From NCBI GenBank assembly GCA_035942035.1, contig DASZDK010000046.1, positions 1 through 32,680 of the forward strand: a DNA stretch of 32,680 nt. The letters run 5' to 3'. Source of the DNA: JAHWJR01 sp035942035. Lineage in GTDB: Bacteria > Actinomycetota > Acidimicrobiia > Acidimicrobiales > CADCSY01. Position 1 is the first letter of the stretch; each line of letters opens with the position of its first letter. The notes beneath the pieces are model-generated. The model did no database searches, had not been told where the DNA came from, and worked only from the letters and a program-made list of their open reading frames with translations. Made by a program: the position numbers and the translations under genes. This document shows positions 29,403-32,680 of the stretch, one piece after another.

Positions 29403-30685
29403 CCGCCCCCGCCGACCTGCCCCGCCTCCTGGCCATCATGGGCTCGGGCGAGACCAGCCCGACCATGGTCACCCCCCACCGCCGGCTGATCGAGCGGCTC
29501 GGCGCGCCCCCGGTGCCGGCGGTACTGCTCGACACTCCCTTCGGCTTCCAGGCCAACGCCTCGCTGTTGGCCGACCGGGCGGTGGAGTACTTCCGGGAGA
29601 GCGTCGGGCTCGACATCGAGGTGGCCGGCTGGCGGACAGCAGCGGGAGGCGGCGACCTGGCGGCCGAACGGTCGCTGGCCCGGCTGCGCACCGCCCGCTA
29701 CGTCTTCGCCGGCCCCGGCAGCCCCTCCTACGCCCTGCGCCAGTGGGCGGGCTCGCCGGTGCCCGAGGCGCTGGCCGACAAGCTCGACCGCGGTGGGTGC
29801 ATCACCTTCGCCAGCGCCGCCGCCCTCACCCTGGGCATGGCCACCGTGCCCGTCTACGAGATCTACAAGGTGGGCGAGGACCCCCACTGGCTGGACGGGC
29901 TCGATCTGCTGAGCCGGGCCGGCCTGTCGGCCGCCGTCATCCCGCACTACGACAACGCCGAGGGGGGCAACCACGACACCCGCTTCTGCTACCTGGGCGA
30001 GCCCCGCCTGGCCGCCATGGAGGAGCAGCTGCCCGACGACGCCTTCGTGCTGGGCGTCGACGAGCACACCGGCCTGGTGCTCGACCTGGGGGCGGGCACG
30101 GCCACGGTGGTGGGGCGGGGCAAGGTGACCGTGCGCCGGCGGGGCCGCAGCGTGGAGTTCCCGTCGGGGACGACCATGCCCGTCGCCGACCTGCGGGCAG
30201 CCGCCGAGGGAAGTCGAGGCGCCCCCGCGGTCGGGGACGGGCACGCCCAACCGCCGGCGGCGGAACCGGGCGGCGAGCACGACCAGGCCGGCCCGACCTC
30301 GCTCTCCGCCGCGGTCAGCGAGCTCCAGGAGCGCTTCGACCGGGCCGTGGCCGAGGGCGACGTCGACGCCGCCGTCGCCGCCGTCCTCGACCTCGATGCC
30401 GCCGTGGTCGACTGGTCCCGGGACACCCTCCAGTCCGACCAGGCCGACCGGGCCCGCTCGGTGCTGCGCTCGATGGTGGTGCGCCTGGGCGAGCTGGCCG
30501 AGGCCGGGGTGGGCGACCCGGAGGAGCCGGTACGCCCCTTCGTCGACGTCTTGGTCGAGCTGCGGGAGGAGGCCCGGGCGTCGCGCGACTGGAGCACCGC
30601 CGACTCCCTGCGCGACCGCCTCATGGCGGCCGGAGTCGAAATCAGGGACACCCCGGAGGGGACGGCGTGGAGGCTGCTATCGTGA
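29399..30685 (+). CDS. Peptidase S51/type 1 GAT-like protein with CysS-like C-terminal domain
   Basis: This 428-aa protein has an N-terminal domain (about 8-265) of the class I glutamine amidotransferase-like fold found in dipeptidase E/cyanophycinase relatives. LAIMGSGETSPTM opens it, CITFASAAALTLG holds the likely nucleophile Ser139, and IPHYDNAEGGNHDTRFCYLGEP and VLGVDEHTGLVLD follow. After a linker of about 35 residues rich in Ala, Gly and Pro, residues about 300-428 resemble the C-terminal helical domain of cysteinyl-tRNA synthetase. The ending LREEARASRDWSTADSLRDR...GVEIRDTPEGTAW is the clearest match. GTG 29399 overlaps the hydrolase stop. The substrate is unknown. Confidence 0.8.
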   Translation: MTAPADLPRLLAIMGSGETSPTMVTPHRRLIERLGAPPVPAVLLDTPFGFQANASLLADRAVEYFRESVGLDIEVAGWRTAAGGGDLAAERSLARLRTARYVFAGPGSPSYALRQWAGSPVPEALADKLDRGGCITFASAAALTLGMATVPVYEIYKVGEDPHWLDGLDLLSRAGLSAAVIPHYDNAEGGNHDTRFCYLGEPRLAAMEEQLPDDAFVLGVDEHTGLVLDLGAGTATVVGRGKVTVRRRGRSVEFPSGTTMPVADLRAAAEGSRGAPAVGDGHAQPPAAEPGGEHDQAGPTSLSAAVSELQERFDRAVAEGDVDAAVAAVLDLDAAVVDWSRDTLQSDQADRARSVLRSMVVRLGELAEAGVGDPEEPVRPFVDVLVELREEARASRDWSTADSLRDRLMAAGVEIRDTPEGTAWRLLS

Positions 30686-30709
30686 CGTCTCCCCGCGGCG
30701 GGAGCCCGA

Positions 30710-30782
30710 GCCCCCATCGTCCAGCGGCCCAGGACGCCGCCCTTTCAAGGCGGTAACACGGGTTCGAATCCCGTTGGGGGTG
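30710..30782 (+). tRNA. tRNA-Glu (anticodon TTC)
   Basis: A complete cloverleaf folds: acceptor GCCCCCA/TGGGGGT with a G1-U72 wobble, D-stem GTCC/GGAC, anticodon arm CCGCC-CTTTCAA-GGCGG, and T arm ACGGG-TTCGAAT-CCCGT. CCA is not encoded. A TATCGT hexamer at 30678-30683, over the end of the upstream gene, could be its -10. Confidence 0.97.
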
Positions 30783-30810
30783 CGTTACGAAAGCGCGAGA
30801 GCGCCCAATT

Positions 30811-30885
30811 GGTCCCGTGGTGCAGTCAGGAGTGCACGCCGCCCTGTCAAGGCGGAGGTCGCGAGTTCAAATCTCGTCGGGACCG
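30811..30885 (+). tRNA. tRNA-Asp (anticodon GTC)
   Basis: The cloverleaf is complete: acceptor GGTCCCG/CGGGACC, D-stem GTGC/GCAC, anticodon arm CCGCC-CTGTCAA-GGCGG, and T arm GCGAG-TTCAAAT-CTCGT. CCA is not encoded. It lies 28 nt after tRNA-Glu and is probably co-transcribed with it. Confidence 0.97.
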
Positions 30886-30913
30886 CTCCAGCGCTTCGGC
30901 GCCGAGACAATCT

Positions 30914-30989
30914 GGTCGGGTAGCTCAGTTGGCAGAGCGCGCGCCTGAAAAGCGCGAGGTCACCGGATCGACGCCGGTCTCGACCACCA
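30914..30989 (+). tRNA. tRNA-Phe (anticodon GAA)
   Basis: The acceptor is GGTCGGG/CTCGACC, the D-stem GCTC/GAGC, the anticodon arm CGCGC-CTGAAAA-GCGCG and the T arm ACCGG-ATCGACG-CCGGT. Unlike the two tRNAs before it, CCA is encoded (30987-30989). The T loop begins with A instead of the nearly universal T54. The Glu-Asp-Phe order is common in actinobacteria. Confidence 0.93.
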
Positions 30990-31548
30990 CAGAACCGCAG
31001 GCAGGACACGTGCAGTCCGTCCCGCGGCGCTGGCAGGGGACCACCCGGCCGCCGGCCCGGCTCTTCTGGCCGTCCTCGATCACCCAGCAAGTGCAGCTGA
31101 CCGGACGTAGCGGGCGTTCGACCCGCGGTCCCCGCCCCCGCATCGTCCGTGCGCTTGTCATCGCCGAGGCCTCGGTCACAACGTCTCGCTTGGTGTCGGC
31201 TGGGCGCTGGCTCGCACCTCTGCAGCGACATGGTGAGGCACGACCGCCGTGCTCTCGCCAGTCCTGCGCGGTAGCGGCTGGTGGCGTGGTGATGGCGTCC
31301 GGCGCAGCCGGGCCAGCCAGGGGCGTGCCGTGCTCCAGCCGCAGCCGTCCGTGGACCTTTGCACCCGGCGAGACGGGTGAACGACCTCCTCGCCCTGGCG
31401 CGTCGCCCTTGAAGGTGCTGGTCCCGCCTTCCCGGTGAAGCTGACGGACCCGACTTCTTTGGCCCCCGTCGCCGTCAGCATCGGACGAGCGAGTCGCAGT
31501 AATGTGAGCCGCCAACCGCGACTTGTCCCTGGAGGAAGCGAGACGAAC
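30990..31548. other. 559-bp region without a confident gene
   Basis: The stretch lies between tRNA-Phe and the lipoprotein gene. It contains a minus-strand frame starting at ATG 31161 (or 31143) that encodes a Cys-rich segment (SCTCWVIEDG ... CQRRGTDCTCPACGS) before running antisense through tRNA-Phe. I could not confirm it as a gene. A TAATGT hexamer at 31500-31505 is the likely -10 of the lipoprotein gene. I see no repeat of a tRNA 3' end that would mark an integrated element. Confidence 0.4.
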
Positions 31549-32502
31549 ATGGGGAGCTGGAACGGACTGATCCGGGCGATTGCGCCCGTGTGCCTTGCTG
31601 TCATGGTCCTTGGTGCGTGCGGCGACGACGATGATGATGGCACTGCAACCGGCGAGGCGTCCACGACCGCCGAGACCACCGACACCACCGACGCCACGAG
31701 CGCCGAACAAGTCGACACCGAGGAGTACTGCACCCAGCTCCTCGACTTCCAGACCTTCATCAGCAGCGGGCCGGAGGGTGGCGAGGACGAGGGCGGAGGT
31801 GGCGAGGAGCAGACCGGCGCCGCTGGCGAGGGTGAGACCACCGAGTACCCCGCCGCCGGGGATGCAGAGGAGCCGGTGGAGGGTGACGGAGGAGGTCCGC
31901 CGCTCCCCGAAGCCTTCGTGACCGAGGCGGAGGAGCGACTGGAGGAGCTCGAGGCCGGAGCGCCAGAGGCGATCGCTGATGACGTGAGCACCGCGGCGGG
32001 AAAGATCCGTGACGCGCTGCAAACCGGCGACGACCCCTTCGGTGACCCCGAGTTCATGGAGGCATCCGACAACGTCGACTCGTGGATGCTCGATGAGTGT
32101 GGGTACGAGGAGCACGAGATCACCGCCGTCGATTACGCCTTCCAAGGCGTGCCGGACGAGCTGAGCTCGGGCGAGCCCGTCGCCCTTCGGTTGACGAACG
32201 AGGGCTCCGAGGTGCACGAGATGGTGGTGTTCCGACTCCTCGACGAGACGATGAGCCTCGAGGAGCTGCTCGAGCTGCCCGAGGAGGAGGGTCGGGCGAA
32301 GGCTGCGTTCGTGTCCGCCACAATGGCCGAACCCGGCCAAGAGAGGGTGGCGTTCGCGGAGCTCGAGCCCGGTCGCTACGGGATGGTCTGCTTCATCCCG
32401 CTCGGCACGACGGAGCTACCGGAGGGACCCCAGGGCGGGGATGAGAACGGCGGCGCTCCACACTTCACCCAAGGGATGCACACCGAGTTCACCGTCGACT
32501 AG
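31549..32502 (+). CDS. Lipoprotein with cupredoxin-like C-terminal domain
   Basis: This 317-aa protein has a signal peptide with lipobox LGAC (Cys24), an Asp/Thr-rich linker, a helical region (about 55-185) broken by a Gly/Glu-rich low-complexity stretch, and a C-terminal beta domain (about 190-317). The latter has the order expected of a type 1 copper site: His223 (EVHEMVVF), Cys281 (YGMVCFIP), His305 (APHFTQGM) and Met310. The protein is very acidic. ATG 31549 is chosen because the signal peptide starts there; GGAGG at 31531-31535 lies 13 nt upstream, a long spacing. It may be a periplasmic-face electron carrier or copper-binding protein, which would fit the respiratory genes nearby. The copper site is inferred. 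Confidence 0.75.
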   Translation: MGSWNGLIRAIAPVCLAVMVLGACGDDDDDGTATGEASTTAETTDTTDATSAEQVDTEEYCTQLLDFQTFISSGPEGGEDEGGGGEEQTGAAGEGETTEYPAAGDAEEPVEGDGGGPPLPEAFVTEAEERLEELEAGAPEAIADDVSTAAGKIRDALQTGDDPFGDPEFMEASDNVDSWMLDECGYEEHEITAVDYAFQGVPDELSSGEPVALRLTNEGSEVHEMVVFRLLDETMSLEELLELPEEEGRAKAAFVSATMAEPGQERVAFAELEPGRYGMVCFIPLGTTELPEGPQGGDENGGAPHFTQGMHTEFTVD

Positions 32503-32638
32503 GTCATCCGGCAGCGCACCGGCGTGCCCGATCCGTGCCCGAGTGGCGGGGGGAGGCTGGCGGATCGCGGTCGGAGGCGGACCGTCCGCGCGAACCCTGA
32601 GAGCGGTCCTGAGGAGGACGTTCGTAGCGTAGAGCACC

Positions 32639-32680
32639 GTGGAGGCGCGGCCTGGACCGGCCGTGGGCGCGCCTGAAGAG
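32639..32680 (+). CDS. 5' end of a leaderless gene, truncated by the window
   Basis: TAGCGT (32625-32630) lies 8 nt before GTG 32639, and the frame stays open for the remaining 14 codons (MEARPGPAVGAPEE). The call rests only on the promoter pattern shared with a dozen other genes here. The intervening 32503-32624 holds nothing else I can support. Confidence 0.4.
   Translation, partial: MEARPGPAVGAPEE

Noticed and set aside
30785..31231. 148-codon minus-strand frame across the tRNA cluster
   Set aside because: Its C-terminal portion is the translated complement of tRNA-Phe and tRNA-Asp, a common annotation artefact.
30990..31548. Possible integrated element after tRNA-Phe
   Set aside because: I found no integrase, no duplicated tRNA 3' end and no foreign-looking gene; the region appears to be plain intergenic sequence.

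Overview
The window is very GC-rich and gene-dense, with about 35 genes on both strands. It looks like a chromosomal segment of a high-GC actinobacterium. The pointers are a WhiB7-type regulator, an Rv2578c-like radical SAM protein, a clpS-DUF2017 pair, actinobacterial-style tRNAs and many leaderless promoters. A member of the Acidimicrobiia is my best guess, but that is inference. I see no phage, insertion sequence, CRISPR array or rRNA.

Layout. 1-1.9 kb: an MFS transporter, then a whiB7-like gene preceded by a leader with a WhiB7-type promoter, a 54-codon upstream ORF and an attenuator. 1.9-4.0 kb: a TlpA-like thioredoxin, CcdA and a small unknown protein. 4.0-5.7 kb (minus): PdxH and an SPL-type radical SAM protein under a LexA-like box. 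5.8-9.4 kb: an osmoprotectant ABC transporter whose binding protein has its two lobes in swapped order. 9.5-13.1 kb: a small membrane protein, a fatty acid hydroxylase-type protein, sdhC/sdhD with an extra 39-aa membrane ORF, and serS. 13.2-15.6 kb: an ABC-2 drug-type exporter and a VapBC pair. 15.7-24.9 kb (minus): one long, tightly coupled nine-gene cytochrome oxidase operon, ctaB - ctaD2 - ctaE2 - membrane protein - ctaC - ctaD - ctaE - ctaF - ctaG. 25.0-26.8 kb: ctaA, clpS and a DUF2017 gene. 26.8-30.7 kb: degV and plsY (minus), then an alpha/beta hydrolase and a peptidase S51-like protein with a CysS-like tail. 30.7-31.0 kb: tRNA-Glu, tRNA-Asp and tRNA-Phe. 31.5-32.5 kb: a cupredoxin-like lipoprotein. 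The window ends just inside another leaderless gene.

The genes fit an aerobic respiratory theme: heme O/A synthesis (ctaB, ctaA), a caa3-type oxidase with fused cytochrome c, its assembly factor, thiol-redox/cytochrome maturation proteins (TlpA, CcdA) and succinate dehydrogenase anchors. The most unusual element is ctaD2. It is a full-length paralogue of oxidase subunit I that keeps both ligands for the low-spin heme but has lost all three CuB histidines and the high-spin heme ligand. It is encoded with its own subunit III-like partner in the same operon as the canonical oxidase, which suggests a heme-bearing accessory module that cannot itself reduce oxygen.

Regulation is unusually legible. 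Thirteen genes carry a TAnnnT -10 hexamer 6 to 9 nt before the start codon, implying leaderless mRNAs. The whiB7 gene is the clear exception, with an elaborate leader. All assignments come from reading the sequence; no database search was run.
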